Assembly (NCBI RefSeq): GCF_020400725.1
Contig: NZ_JAINVG010000056.1
Location: 1 to 49,768 of the forward strand
Reading direction: 5' to 3'
Origin: Streptomyces sp. NK15101
GTDB lineage: Bacteria; Actinomycetota; Actinomycetes; Streptomycetales; Streptomycetaceae
DNA length: 49,768 bases
Shown here: piece after piece, positions 16,449-25,099 of the stretch
How positions within the stretch are numbered: the first letter of the stretch is position 1
Layout: the number at the start of each line of letters is the position of its first letter
Translations under genes and position numbers: made by a program
The notes under the pieces: model-generated
Database searches by the model: none
What the model was told of the DNA's origin: nothing
What the model saw: only the letters and a program-made list of their open reading frames with translations

Positions 16449-16474
16449 AACAGTGGTCCCCCGCTCAACATTCC
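16449..16474 (-). promoter_or_regulatory. Sigma-R promoter of the sigR-rsrA operon
   Basis: On the minus strand GGAAT (16474-16470), exactly 18 bases, then GTT (16451-16449): a perfect sigma-R consensus. The predicted transcript start near 16441 lies about 37 nt before the long-isoform ATG, giving positive autoregulation. Confidence 0.9.
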
Positions 16475-16490
16475 CGGCGCGCCGGAGGAG

Positions 16491-17123
16491 TCAGCCGAGG
16501 ACGGTGATCCACGCCGTGACGCCGTCCACGAGAGCGGCGAGCGCCTCCTCCTGACTCAGCGGCGCGCGCTTGGGGACGGCGAAGCCGTGGTCCCCGTACG
16601 GCACCTCCACGAGTTCGTACGGACCTTCCGGGTACTCCTCGGGCCGCCCGAAGGGGTCGTTGCCGCCCTGGACGACGAGGGTGGGCAGGCCGGTGGAGAG
16701 GAGCTCCTCGGCGCGGGACCTCTCGGGCCTGCCCGGCGGGTGCAGCGGGAAGCTCAGGGCGAGGACGGCGAGAGCGCCGAGCTCCCGTCCGGTCCGGCAG
16801 GCGACCCGGGCGCCGGCGCTGCGGCCGCCCGCGACGACGGGGAGGCCGGGCTTCGCGAGGGACGGCCAGAGGCCGCGCCAGCCGGTGTCGAGGGTCTTGG
16901 GCGCGGGCGCGACCTTCTTGCCGGCGACCCGCCAGGGCTGCTCGACGAGGGCGACGGTCACGCCGTGCGCGGGCAGCGCCCCGGCGAGCGCCTGGAGGTC
17001 GCGGGCCTCGACGCCGCCGCCGGCGCCGTGCCCGAGGGCGAGGACGGCCCGGGGCTCCGTCCCGGCGTACCACGTGATGCGTGCCTCACCGGCGTCGGTG
17101 GGGACGGTCTCGTACTGTGTCAC
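16491..17123 (-). CDS. Alpha/beta-hydrolase family protein (KANL3/Tex30-like)
   Basis: 210-aa small alpha/beta hydrolase. It has an oxyanion region GHGAGGG near residue 32, the nucleophile elbow GGRSAGARVA (Ser near residue 102), an acid strand TLVVQGGNDPFG and the catalytic His in PYGDHGFAVPK. This is the dienelactone-hydrolase-like KANL3/Tex30 type; substrate unknown. It runs leftward between the SRAP gene and the sigR promoter. A promoter with sigma-R consensus was not seen for it. Confidence 0.88.
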   Translation of the reverse strand: MTQYETVPTDAGEARITWYAGTEPRAVLALGHGAGGGVEARDLQALAGALPAHGVTVALVEQPWRVAGKKVAPAPKTLDTGWRGLWPSLAKPGLPVVAGGRSAGARVACRTGRELGALAVLALSFPLHPPGRPERSRAEELLSTGLPTLVVQGGNDPFGRPEEYPEGPYELVEVPYGDHGFAVPKRAPLSQEEALAALVDGVTAWITVLG

Positions 17124-17156
17124 GTCCCCATCCTGCCGTCCGGTCCGGCTCGCGCG

Positions 17157-17972
17157 TCAGAACAGCGTGCCGACTTCCGGACCGGACAGCTCCTCCAGGA
17201 GCTCGGGGCCGTTGTTGCGGACGTTGCTGACGGCGGTCGCGACGGGGTAGGCCCGCATCAGGCCCTCCGGCGGCGGGGCGAGGAGGCCGTGGAGCTCGTC
17301 GGGGTCGGTGCGCGCCGGGTCGAGCCAGGCGTCCCAGCGGTCCTCCGTCAGCATCAGCGGCATCCGGGGGTGGATGTCGTGGAGCGAGCGCGGGCCCTCG
17401 GCGGGGGCGACGCCCAGCGGTCCGGTCTCGGCCTCGGTGGTGATCACCGAGCAGGTCACCCACCACGCGGAGGGGTGTCCGTCGGGCAGGGTGCGGTCCC
17501 GCCAGAACTCGTAGAGCCCGGCCATCGCGAAGACGGAGCCGTCCGCCGGGGTCACGAAGTACGGCTGCTTCCGGGGCCGCTTCTTCCTGCCCTCGACCTC
17601 CAGCTCGCGCTCGGCGGTCCCGGTCACCCACTCGTAGTAGCCGTCGGCGGGCAGGATGCACCGGCGGGACCGGAAGGCGCGCTTGAAGGAGGGCTTCTCG
17701 TCCACGGTCTCCGCGCGCGCGTTGATCATCCGGGCGGCGCCGTCCGGCGACTTCGCCCAGGACGGCACGAGCCCCCATTTCAGCGCGCGCAGCTGGCGAA
17801 CCGGGCGCGGGGATCCGGCGTCCTTCACAGGACGCTCCAGAACGGCCCAGACCTCTTTGGTGGGGGCCACGTTCCAGTCGGGGGCCAGGGTCTCCTCCGG
17901 CTCCCACTTCTCGACCCCGAAGAGGTCGACGAGTTCCTCGGGCCGCCGGCTCGATGCATAACGTCCGCACAT
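17157..17972 (-). CDS. SRAP-family (YedK/HMCES) abasic-site DNA-protein crosslinking protein
   Basis: 271-aa SOS response-associated peptidase family member. The start is set at ATG 17972 because it exposes MCGRYA with Cys2, the residue that crosslinks to abasic sites after Met removal. Other family motifs: WGLVPSWAK, INARAETVDEKPSF, RRCILPADGYYEW (Glu) and HPRMPLML (His). It protects abasic sites in single-stranded DNA (family knowledge). There is an insertion of basic residues near 130 (GRKKRPRKQPY). It is divergent from the M50-like gene with only about 50 bp between starts. Confidence 0.93.
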   Translation of the reverse strand: MCGRYASSRRPEELVDLFGVEKWEPEETLAPDWNVAPTKEVWAVLERPVKDAGSPRPVRQLRALKWGLVPSWAKSPDGAARMINARAETVDEKPSFKRAFRSRRCILPADGYYEWVTGTAERELEVEGRKKRPRKQPYFVTPADGSVFAMAGLYEFWRDRTLPDGHPSAWWVTCSVITTEAETGPLGVAPAEGPRSLHDIHPRMPLMLTEDRWDAWLDPARTDPDELHGLLAPPPEGLMRAYPVATAVSNVRNNGPELLEELSGPEVGTLF

Positions 17973-18022
17973 ACGTGCCACACTGCCACGTTCCCGACCA
18001 CGAGCGAGGAGCCGTCCGCCAA

Positions 18023-18709
18023 ATGACCGAGATCCTCGGCACCCAACCCGCTCCCGACACGTGGGTCGTCGGCGTCACCGCCGCCTGCGCCCTGAGCCTG
18101 GTCGTCTTCCGCCGTCCCTGGCTCCTGGCCCGCAACGCGATCACCATCGCCCACGAGGGCGGCCACGGGCTCGTCGCCCTCGCCATGCGCCGCCGCCTGC
18201 AGTCGATCCGGCTGCACTCGGACACCAGCGGGCTGACCGTCTCCCGCGGCCGCCCGACCGGCCTCGGCGTCGTCCTCACCCTGGCCGCCGGCTATCCGGC
18301 GGCCCCGCTGCTCGGGCTCGGCGGCGCCGCCCTGCTCGGCACCGGCCACGTCACCCTGCTGCTGTGGATCGCGACCGCGCTGCTGCTCGCGCTGCTGGTG
18401 ATGGTCCGCAACGCGTACGGGGTCCTCACCGTCCTCCTGACGGCCGCCGCCTTCCTCCTCGTCTCCTGGCTGACCGGGCCCGACGTCCAGTCGGTCTTCG
18501 CGTACGCGGCGGTCTGGTTCCTGCTGCTCGGCGGTGTCCGCCCGGCCTTCGAGCTCCAGGCGAGGCGGCGCCGCGGCGGCGCCCCCGACTCGGACGCGGA
18601 CCAGCTGTCGCGGCTCACCCATGTGCCCGCGGGCGTGTGGCTGTTCTTCTTCCACACGGTCGCCCTGTCCGCCCTGATCGGCGGCGGGCGCTGGCTCCTG
18701 GGCTTCTGA
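18023..18709 (+). CDS. M50-like membrane metallopeptidase
   Basis: 228-aa protein with five or six membrane helices. The zinc motif HEGGH lies at residues 44-48 inside the first helical region (NAITIAHEGGHGLVAL), typical of the small M50B-like proteins of actinobacteria. A second M50 motif is less clear; VRNAYGVL may take that place. The role may be intramembrane proteolysis, with substrate unknown. ATG 18023 is used, with GAGGAG about 11 nt upstream; an upstream in-frame start at 17954 would overlap the divergent SRAP gene. Confidence 0.85.
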   Translation: MTEILGTQPAPDTWVVGVTAACALSLVVFRRPWLLARNAITIAHEGGHGLVALAMRRRLQSIRLHSDTSGLTVSRGRPTGLGVVLTLAAGYPAAPLLGLGGAALLGTGHVTLLLWIATALLLALLVMVRNAYGVLTVLLTAAAFLLVSWLTGPDVQSVFAYAAVWFLLLGGVRPAFELQARRRRGGAPDSDADQLSRLTHVPAGVWLFFFHTVALSALIGGGRWLLGF

Positions 18710-18729
18710 CTCCCCCGTACAGTGAGTCC

Positions 18730-20061
18730 ATGACCGCAGCAGCTTCCGCGCACACCGACCCGCCCACCGACCTCTGGCCCGCCCCGTACGCCCGCGGCGC
18801 CGTCGACGCGACCGTCACCGTGCCCGGATCGAAGTCGGTCACCAACCGCGCCCTGGTCCTCGCCGCGCTCGCCGCCGAGCCGGGCTGGCTGCGCCGCCCG
18901 CTGCGCTCCCGCGACACCCTCCTGATGGCCGAGGCGCTCCGCACCCTCGGCGTGAAGATCGAGGAGGGGGTGGGCCCCGACGGCTCGGGCGAGGCCTGGC
19001 GGATCATCCCCTCCCCGCTGCGCGGCCCCGCGACCGTCGACGTCGGCAACGCCGGCACGGTCATGCGCTTCCTGCCGCCGGTCGCGACCCTCGCCGACGG
19101 ACCGGTGCGCTTCGACGGCGACCCCCGCTCCCACGAGCGCCCGCTGCACGGCGTGATCGACGCGCTGCGCGCGCTCGGCGCCCGGATCGACGACGACCGC
19201 CGGGGCGCGCTCCCGATGACCGTGCACGGCGCCGGCGGCCTGGACGGCGGCACCGTCGAGATCGACGCCTCCTCGTCCTCCCAGTTCGTCAGCGCCCTGC
19301 TGCTCTCCGCGCCCCGCTTCAACCAGGGCGTCGAGGTGCGGCACGTCGGCAGCAGGCTCCCCTCGCTCCCGCACATCCGGATGACGGTCGACATGCTGCG
19401 GGCGGTCGGCGCCCAGGTCGACGAGCCGGAGCACGGCGGCGCCCCGAACGTGTGGCGGGTGACGCCCACCGGCCTGCGCGGCCGGGACCTCGTCGTCGAG
19501 CCCGACCTGTCGAACGCGCAGCCGTTCCTGGCGGCGGCCCTGGTGACCGGCGGCCGGGTGACGATCCCCGACTGGCCGGAGCGGACCACCCAGCCGGGCG
19601 ACGAGCTGCGCCGGATCTTCACCGAGATGGGTGGTTCCTGCGAGCTCACCGACGCGGGCCTGACCTTCACCGGCACGGGCCGGATCCACGGCATCGACGT
19701 GGACCTCGGCGAGGTCGGCGAGCTGACCCCCGGCATCGCGGCGGTCGCGGCGCTGGCCGACTCCCCGTCGACGCTGCGCGGGGTGGCCCATCTGCGGCTG
19801 CACGAGACGGACCGGCTCGCGGCGCTCACCAAGGAGATCAACGGGCTCGGCGGCGACGTGACGGAGACCGAGGACGGCCTCCACATCCGCCCGCGTCCGC
19901 TGCACGGCGGTGTCTTCCACACGTACCACGACCACCGCATGGCGACGGCGGGCGCGATCATCGGCCTCGCGGTCGAGGGCGTGGAGATCGAGGACGTGGC
20001 GACGACGGCGAAGACCTTGCCGGACTTCCCGACGATGTGGACCGAAATGCTCGGGGTCTGA
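18730..20061 (+). CDS. aroA: 3-phosphoshikimate 1-carboxyvinyltransferase (EPSP synthase)
   Basis: 443-aa shikimate-pathway enzyme joining PEP to shikimate-3-phosphate. It has PGSKSVTNRALVLAAL (Lys-Ser substrate site) near residue 37, the GNAGTVMRFLPP loop that replaces the classical NAGTAMRPL, SSSSQFVSALLL, and the C-terminal HDHRMATAGAI with catalytic His/Arg. This is the actinobacterial form. ATG 18730 lies 20 bp after the M50-like gene, so the two may be co-transcribed; rsgA follows by 3 bp. Confidence 0.96.
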   Translation: MTAAASAHTDPPTDLWPAPYARGAVDATVTVPGSKSVTNRALVLAALAAEPGWLRRPLRSRDTLLMAEALRTLGVKIEEGVGPDGSGEAWRIIPSPLRGPATVDVGNAGTVMRFLPPVATLADGPVRFDGDPRSHERPLHGVIDALRALGARIDDDRRGALPMTVHGAGGLDGGTVEIDASSSSQFVSALLLSAPRFNQGVEVRHVGSRLPSLPHIRMTVDMLRAVGAQVDEPEHGGAPNVWRVTPTGLRGRDLVVEPDLSNAQPFLAAALVTGGRVTIPDWPERTTQPGDELRRIFTEMGGSCELTDAGLTFTGTGRIHGIDVDLGEVGELTPGIAAVAALADSPSTLRGVAHLRLHETDRLAALTKEINGLGGDVTETEDGLHIRPRPLHGGVFHTYHDHRMATAGAIIGLAVEGVEIEDVATTAKTLPDFPTMWTEMLGV

Positions 20062-20064
20062 ACC

Positions 20065-21078
20065 ATGCGGCGCTACGGCAAGCACACCGACGAGGACGAC
20101 ATCCGCCAGCGGCCCAACCGCAAGGGCACCCGTCCCCGCACCAGCATCCGTCCGAAGCACGAGGACGCCGTCGAGGGCATGGTCCTCACCGTCGACCGCG
20201 GTCGGCTCACCTGTCTGGTGGACGACCGGACCGTGACGGCGATGAAGGCGCGCGAGCTGGGCCGCAAGGCCGCCGTCGTCGGCGACCGGGTCTCCCTGGT
20301 CGGCGACCTCTCCGGCGAGAAGGACACGCTGGCCCGGATCGTCCGGATCGCCGAGCGCAGCTCGGTGCTCCGGCGCACCGCCGACGACGACGACCCGTAC
20401 GAGCGGGTGGTCGTCGCCAACGCCGACCAGCTGGCGATCGTCACCGCGCTCGCCGACCCGGAGCCGCGTCCCCGGCTGATCGACCGCTGTCTGGTGGCGG
20501 CGTACGACGGCGGGCTCTCCCCGCTGCTCGTCCTGACCAAGTCGGACCTGGCCCCGCCGGACGCGCTCCTGGAGATGTACGGCGCGCTGGGCGTGCCCCA
20601 TGTGGTGACCACCCGCGAGGAGTTCGTCGACGGGGTCGCCGCCGAGCGGGTCCACGAGCACCTCAAGGGCCGCACCACAGCGTTCGTCGGCCACTCCGGC
20701 GTCGGCAAGACGACCCTGGTGAACGCGCTGGTCCCGCCGGACCGGCGGCGCACCACGGGCGTGGTGAACGCGGTCACGGGCCGCGGCCGGCACACCACCA
20801 CCTCGGCGCTCGCGCTGCCGCTGAACGACAAGGAGGGCGGCTGGGTCATCGACACCCCGGGCGTGCGCTCCTTCGGTCTGCACCACGTCGACCCGTCCCG
20901 GGTCATCCACGCCTTCCCCGACCTGGAGCCGGGCACGGAGAACTGCCCGCGCGCGTGCAGCCACGACGAGCCGGACTGCGGGCTCGACGCCTGGGTGGCG
21001 GAGGGGCACGCCGATCCGGCGCGGCTGGTCTCGCTGCGGCGGCTGCTCGCCACCCGGGAGCGACGCGAGGGCGACTGA
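20065..21078 (+). CDS. rsgA: RsgA, circularly permuted GTPase for 30S ribosome maturation
   Basis: 337 aa. An OB-fold region (VEGMVLTVDRGRLTCLVDD) precedes GTPase motifs in permuted order: G4 LTKSD, then G1 GHSGVGKTT, then G3 DTPGV, as in RsgA/YjeQ. The C-terminal zinc knuckle is seen in CPRACSHDEPDCG. It starts 3 bp after aroA, implying a joint transcript, with a basic N-terminal tail (RPNRKGTRPRTSIRPK). It releases RbfA during late 30S assembly (family knowledge). Confidence 0.95.
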   Translation: MRRYGKHTDEDDIRQRPNRKGTRPRTSIRPKHEDAVEGMVLTVDRGRLTCLVDDRTVTAMKARELGRKAAVVGDRVSLVGDLSGEKDTLARIVRIAERSSVLRRTADDDDPYERVVVANADQLAIVTALADPEPRPRLIDRCLVAAYDGGLSPLLVLTKSDLAPPDALLEMYGALGVPHVVTTREEFVDGVAAERVHEHLKGRTTAFVGHSGVGKTTLVNALVPPDRRRTTGVVNAVTGRGRHTTTSALALPLNDKEGGWVIDTPGVRSFGLHHVDPSRVIHAFPDLEPGTENCPRACSHDEPDCGLDAWVAEGHADPARLVSLRRLLATRERREGD

Positions 21079-21170
21079 GCCTCCGGCGTTTACGCCCGGT
21101 CTCTGCCGGTAAGTGCATAATCGCACCAAGTGCGACGGAGCAGTCACCGACGGCGTGGGAGGCACTGACG

Positions 21171-21494
21171 ATGGCGTGGCTGCTGGTGGTGGTCGCGGGG
21201 TTCCTGGAGACGGGCTTCGCGGTCTGTCTGAAGCTCTCGCACGGCTTCACCCGGCTGTGGCCGACGATCGCCTTCGCCTCCTTCGCCCTGGGCAGCTTCG
21301 GCCTCCTCACGCTGGCGCTGCGGAAACTCGACGTGGGTCCGGCGTACGCGGTGTGGACCGGGATCGGCGCGGCCGGGACCGCGATCTACGGGATGGTCTT
21401 CCTCGGCGACGTGGTCTCCACGCTCAAGATCGTCTCGATCACCCTGGTCATCGTGGGGGTCATCGGACTCCAGCTCTCCGGGTCCGCGCACTGA
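21171..21494 (+). CDS. Small multidrug resistance (SMR) family exporter, SugE/Gdx-like
   Basis: 107 aa, four membrane helices, with the essential membrane Glu at residue 13 (AGFLETGFAV) that couples protons to substrate. GPAYAVWTGIGAAGTAIYG resembles the SugE/Gdx branch (guanidinium or quaternary ammonium export) more than EmrE. ATG 21171 has GGGAGG 8 nt upstream. No guanidine riboswitch was recognised in the 92 bp before it. The 3' 109 bp overlap the convergent TetR gene, a likely regulator. Confidence 0.9.
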   Translation: MAWLLVVVAGFLETGFAVCLKLSHGFTRLWPTIAFASFALGSFGLLTLALRKLDVGPAYAVWTGIGAAGTAIYGMVFLGDVVSTLKIVSITLVIVGVIGLQLSGSAH

Positions 21495-22021
21495 GGGGTC
21501 ACCGGCAGGACCGGTGCGACGACGTGGCTGAGGGCGATCCGTACGGCGAGTTCGCAGCCGGCCGCCCACTCCTCCCCCGCGCAGGCCGCGGTCTCCGCCA
21601 CCAGCTCACCGGGCGCGGGCGGTCCGGCGTCGGCGCGCCGCTGGGCGGGGACGGGGGCGGGGCGGGCGCCGGGCCGGGCCGGCCGGGGCTGGGGCAGCCG
21701 CTCGTTCCAGGCGCCGGTGAGCAGGGCCCGGAGTACCGGGCGGACGGCGGCGCGGGTGACGATCCACTCGGCGACGGCGACGAGGTTCCGCTCGGGCGGG
21801 GCGGGGACGGCGAGCAGGTCCCGGACGCCCTGGAGGTAGGCGTCGGCCTCCCTGCGCACGAGAGCGCGCGCGAGCCCCTCCTTGCTGCCGAACTCGTTGT
21901 AGAGGGTCTGCCGGGAGACCCGGGCGGCGGTGGCGAGGTCGGCCATCCGTACGGCGGACCAGGGGCGGTGCGCGAGCGCGGCGAGCGCGGCGTCGAGCAG
22001 TGCCTCGCGGGCGCTCGCCAT
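21386..22021 (-). CDS. TetR-family transcriptional regulator
   Basis: 211 aa. The N-terminal HTH is clear: ALLDAALAALAHRPWSAVRMADLATAARVSRQTLYNEFGSKEGLARA (in parts), with the RQTLYNEFGSK recognition region. The C-terminal ligand domain is Pro/Ala/Arg-rich in the middle. ATG 22021 has GGAGG 5 nt upstream, preferred over upstream in-frame codons. It is convergent with the SMR exporter and overlaps its last 109 bp; it may control that exporter or the divergent hisN. The overlapping C-terminal 36 residues have poor codon bias. Confidence 0.88.
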   Translation of the reverse strand: MASAREALLDAALAALAHRPWSAVRMADLATAARVSRQTLYNEFGSKEGLARALVRREADAYLQGVRDLLAVPAPPERNLVAVAEWIVTRAAVRPVLRALLTGAWNERLPQPRPARPGARPAPVPAQRRADAGPPAPGELVAETAACAGEEWAAGCELAVRIALSHVVAPVLPVTPQCADPESWSPMTPTMTRVIETILSVETTSPRKTIP

Positions 22022-22137
22022 CCTCACCTCCGGAGGGAACGGTTCTCCGCACAGCGTCGGCAGGCGCGCACCCTCTGTCAAGGGGCCGCGGTGGACGGTT
22101 CGCCGGGTGTCCGCGCGTCGGGGATAGAGTGCCGACC

Positions 22138-22947
22138 ATGGCCGATTACCACGATGATCTGCGTCTCGCCCACGTCCTCGCGGATGCCGCCGATGCGGCC
22201 ACCATGGACCGTTTCCAGGCGCTCGACCTCCGGGTCGAGACGAAGCCGGACATGACTCCGGTGAGCGAGGCCGACAAGGCGGCGGAGGAGCTGATCCGCG
22301 GACAGCTTCAGCGCGCCAGGCCGCGCGACGCGATCCTCGGCGAGGAGTACGGCGTGGAGGGCTCGGGCCCGCGCCGCTGGGTGATCGACCCGATCGACGG
22401 CACGAAGAACTACGTGCGCGGGGTACCGGTCTGGGCGACCCTGATCGCGCTGATGGAGGCCGGGGAGACCGGGTTCCAGCCGGTGGTGGGCGTGGTGTCC
22501 GCCCCGGCGCTCGGCCGGCGCTGGTGGGCGGCGAAGGGGCTCGGCGCGTACACGGGCCGCAGCCTGGCCTCGGCGACCCGGCTGAGCGTCTCGAAGGTCG
22601 CGTCCCTGTCGGACGCCTCCTTCGCGTACTCCTCGCTGAGCGGCTGGGAGGAGCAGGGGCGCCTCGACGGCTTCCTCGACCTCACGCGCGCGTGCTGGCG
22701 GACCCGGGCGTACGGCGACTTCTGGCCGTACATGATGGTCGCGGAGGGCTCCGTGGACATCTGCGCGGAGCCGGAGCTGTCGCTGTGGGACATGGCCGCG
22801 GTCGCGATCGTGGTCCAGGAGGCCGGCGGCACGTACACGGGCCTGGACGGCCGGCACGGGCCGCACAGCGGGAACGCGGCGGCCTCGAACGGCCTGCTCC
22901 ACGGCGAGCTGCTGAGCTACCTGAACCAGGAGGGCGCGCAGGGCTGA
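22138..22947 (+). CDS. hisN: Histidinol-phosphatase, inositol-monophosphatase type
   Basis: 269-aa member of the Mg-dependent IMPase superfamily. The metal sites are visible: GEEYG (Glu near 70), WVIDPIDGTKNY (DPIDGT near 85) and LSLWDMAA (third Asp). In Streptomyces this protein is the histidinol-phosphate phosphatase of histidine synthesis. ATG 22138 starts MADYHDDLRLAH. It is divergent from the TetR gene with about 116 bp between, and ends in a terminator. Confidence 0.92.
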   Translation: MADYHDDLRLAHVLADAADAATMDRFQALDLRVETKPDMTPVSEADKAAEELIRGQLQRARPRDAILGEEYGVEGSGPRRWVIDPIDGTKNYVRGVPVWATLIALMEAGETGFQPVVGVVSAPALGRRWWAAKGLGAYTGRSLASATRLSVSKVASLSDASFAYSSLSGWEEQGRLDGFLDLTRACWRTRAYGDFWPYMMVAEGSVDICAEPELSLWDMAAVAIVVQEAGGTYTGLDGRHGPHSGNAAASNGLLHGELLSYLNQEGAQG

Positions 22948-22965
22948 GCGCCGCCGGCGCTCCCC

Positions 22966-22986
22966 GGGGGCGCTTCGCGCGCCCCC
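22966..22986 (+). terminator. hisN terminator
   Basis: GGGGGCGC / GCGCCCCC 8-bp stem with a TTCGC loop followed by TTGT, 19 bp after the stop. A second short hairpin GAGCGCC/GGCGCTC overlaps the stop region. Confidence 0.8.
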
Positions 22987-23088
22987 TTGTCGAGCCACCT
23001 CCCCGGTGCAACTCTGAGAGTCCCCCCACTTGTGAACTTGTGAATTCTTTCTCGTTCGGGGGGTCACACCAAGGAGGTGGCTCCGTCC

Positions 23089-23481
23089 ATGCTCGTCCGT
23101 GACGCCATGAGCACCGTGGTACTCACCATCGGCCCCGCCCACACCCTCCGACAGGCAGCGCGACTGATGTCGGCCCGCCGCGTCGGCGCGGCGATCGTCC
23201 TCGACACCGACGCCGGCGGCCTCGGCATCCTCACCGAGCGCGACATCCTCAACTCCCTGGCCCGGGACCAGGACCCCGACCGGGAGACCGCGGGTTCCCA
23301 CACCACCCGTGACGTGGTCTTCGCCGCGCCCGCCTGGACCCTGGCGGAGGCGGCCGAGGCCATGACGCACGGCGGCTTCCGCCACCTCGTCGTCCTCGAC
23401 GACCGGGGCCCCGTCGGCATCGTCTCGGTGCGCGACATCATCCGCTGCTGGATCCCGGTGCACAGCGTCGCCACCGGCTGA
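23089..23481 (+). CDS. CBS-domain-pair protein
   Basis: 130 aa made of two CBS motifs: residues 1-55 (LVRDAMSTVVLTIGPAHTLRQAARLM ... GILTERDI) and 70-125 (TTRDVVFAAPAWTLAEAAEAM ... GIVSVRDII). Stand-alone CBS pairs bind adenine nucleotides and regulate partners; the partner is unknown. ATG 23089 is placed by an unusually strong AAGGAGGTG 10 nt upstream. An AT-rich stretch (GTGAACTTGTGAATTCTTTC) at 23033-23052 may hold the promoter. Confidence 0.9.
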   Translation: MLVRDAMSTVVLTIGPAHTLRQAARLMSARRVGAAIVLDTDAGGLGILTERDILNSLARDQDPDRETAGSHTTRDVVFAAPAWTLAEAAEAMTHGGFRHLVVLDDRGPVGIVSVRDIIRCWIPVHSVATG

Positions 23482-23502
23482 GCGGTCCCCCGGAGCACGC
23501 GA

Positions 23503-23539
23503 GGGCGGGCCGGACTCCTCACGGAAGTCCGGCCCGCCC
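23503..23539. terminator. Bidirectional terminator between CBS gene and catalase
   Basis: Perfect 14-bp stem GGGCGGGCCGGACT / AGTCCGGCCCGCCC with a 9-nt loop between two convergent genes. Confidence 0.85.
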
Positions 23540-23559
23540 CCTACCCACGGCAAGCGCCC

Positions 23560-25029
23560 TCAGCCACGCAGGGCCTGGACCGCGGCCTCCAGCCGCTTGC
23601 CGAAGTCACCGTCCGCCTTGCGGAAGTTGTCGATCGCCCGCTCGGCGATGTCGTCGCGCGAGACCTTGGCGATGAAGCCGGCCAGGTTCCCGACGAGACG
23701 TCCCTTCTCGTCCTCCGACATCAGGCGGTAGAGGTCGCCCGCCTGCACGAAGTCGTCGTCCTCGGCGTGCGTGGGGGCGGGGTGGTCGCCGGTCACGCCG
23801 GTGACCGGGGAGCCGGCCCAGAGCGGCCGGTCCGTCTGGTGCGGACCGCCGAAGCTGTTCGGCTCGTAGTTCTTCGCGCCCTTGTGGCGGCCGTCGTAGA
23901 GGAAGCCGTCACGCGCGTGGGTGCGCGCCTCGGTGGCGTGCGGGCGGTTCACCGGCAGGTGGTCGGCGTTGATGCCGACGCGGTAGCGGTGGGCGTCGCC
24001 GTAGGCGAAGAGGCGACCCTGGAGCATCTTGTCCGGGGAGGGTCCGATGCCCGGCACGAAGTGCGCGGGGCTGAAGATCGACTGCTCGACCTCGGCGAAG
24101 ATGTTCTCCGGGTTGCGGTTGAGCTCCAGCTTGCCGATCTCGATCGGCGGGTAGTCGGCGTGCGGCCACACCTTGGTGAGGTCGAACGGGTTGAAGCGGT
24201 AGTTCGCCGCGTCGGCCGCGGGCATGATCTGGACCTGCACGGTCCAGCTCGGGAAGTCGCCGCGCTCGATGGCCTCGCGCAGGTCGCGCTGGTGCGAGTC
24301 CGGGTCCTCGCCGGCGAGCCGGTTGGCCTCGTCCTGGGTGAGGTTCTTGATGCCCTGGTCGGTCTTGAAGTGGTACTTGACCCAGAAGACCTCGCCGGCC
24401 TCGTTGTTCCACTGGAACGTGTGCGAGCCGTAGCCGTTCATGTGGCGGTACGAGGCGGGGATGCCGCGGTCGCCGAAGAGCCAGGTGACCTGGTGGGTCG
24501 ACTCCGGGGAGAGGCCCCAGAAGTCCCAGACGTTGTCCGCCTCCTGCGAGCCGGTGTACGGGTCGCGCTTCTGGGTGTGGATGAAGTCGGGGAACTTGAT
24601 GGCGTCCCTGATGAAGAACACCGGGGTGTTGTTGCCGACGAGGTCGTAGTTCCCCTCCTCGGTGTAGAACTTCAGCGCCCAGCCGCGGGGGTCGCGTACC
24701 GCGTCCGCCGCGCCGAGGCTGCCCGCGACGGTGGAGAAGCGCAGGAAGGTCTCGGTCTCCTTGCCGACCTCGGAGAGGAACTTGGCGCGCGTCCACCGCG
24801 TGACGTCACGGGTCACCGTGAAGGTGCCGTAGGCGCCCGCGCCGCGCGCGTGCACCACGCGCTCCGGGATGCGCTCGCGGTTGAAGTGGGCGAGCTTCTC
24901 CAGGAGGAGCTGGTCCTGGACGAGGACCGGACCGCCGACGCCCGCGGTCTCGCTGTTCTGGTTGTCGGCGACCGGAGCCCCGGCCTCCGTGGTGAGCGGT
25001 CCCTGCGTCACGTGCGCCTCCTGCGTCAT
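23560..25029 (-). CDS. Monofunctional heme catalase
   Basis: 489-aa small-subunit catalase degrading hydrogen peroxide. Distal His60 (RVVHARGAG), Asn133 (VGNNTPVFFIRDAIKFPDFIH, in part) and the proximal heme Tyr in RLFAYGDAHRYRVG near residue 343 are visible. Length and the PENIFAEVEQSIFSPAHFVPGI block fit clade-3 catalases. ATG 25029 gives MTQEAHVTQGPL; the in-frame region upstream crosses the operator and is excluded. It is divergent from the Fur-family regulator with a palindromic operator between, implying peroxide-inducible control. Confidence 0.95.
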   Translation of the reverse strand: MTQEAHVTQGPLTTEAGAPVADNQNSETAGVGGPVLVQDQLLLEKLAHFNRERIPERVVHARGAGAYGTFTVTRDVTRWTRAKFLSEVGKETETFLRFSTVAGSLGAADAVRDPRGWALKFYTEEGNYDLVGNNTPVFFIRDAIKFPDFIHTQKRDPYTGSQEADNVWDFWGLSPESTHQVTWLFGDRGIPASYRHMNGYGSHTFQWNNEAGEVFWVKYHFKTDQGIKNLTQDEANRLAGEDPDSHQRDLREAIERGDFPSWTVQVQIMPAADAANYRFNPFDLTKVWPHADYPPIEIGKLELNRNPENIFAEVEQSIFSPAHFVPGIGPSPDKMLQGRLFAYGDAHRYRVGINADHLPVNRPHATEARTHARDGFLYDGRHKGAKNYEPNSFGGPHQTDRPLWAGSPVTGVTGDHPAPTHAEDDDFVQAGDLYRLMSEDEKGRLVGNLAGFIAKVSRDDIAERAIDNFRKADGDFGKRLEAAVQALRG

Positions 25030-25099
25030 CCCTGCGAGTCCTGTCTCCCGGCCGGACCCTCGAACGAGCCCTCGGCCAGTGCCTGCCCAGATCCTACAT

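Noticed and set aside
18292..21165. A 957-codon open frame on the minus strand across aroA and rsgA
   Set aside because: It is antisense to two clearly recognised genes and has the Val/Arg/Gly/His-rich look of a shadow frame in high-GC DNA; no ribosome site or family match.
21079..21170. Possible guanidine riboswitch before the SMR exporter
   Set aside because: Only a weak CCGGTCTCTGCCGG hairpin is visible; the paired ACGR-loop hairpins or ykkC core were not found.
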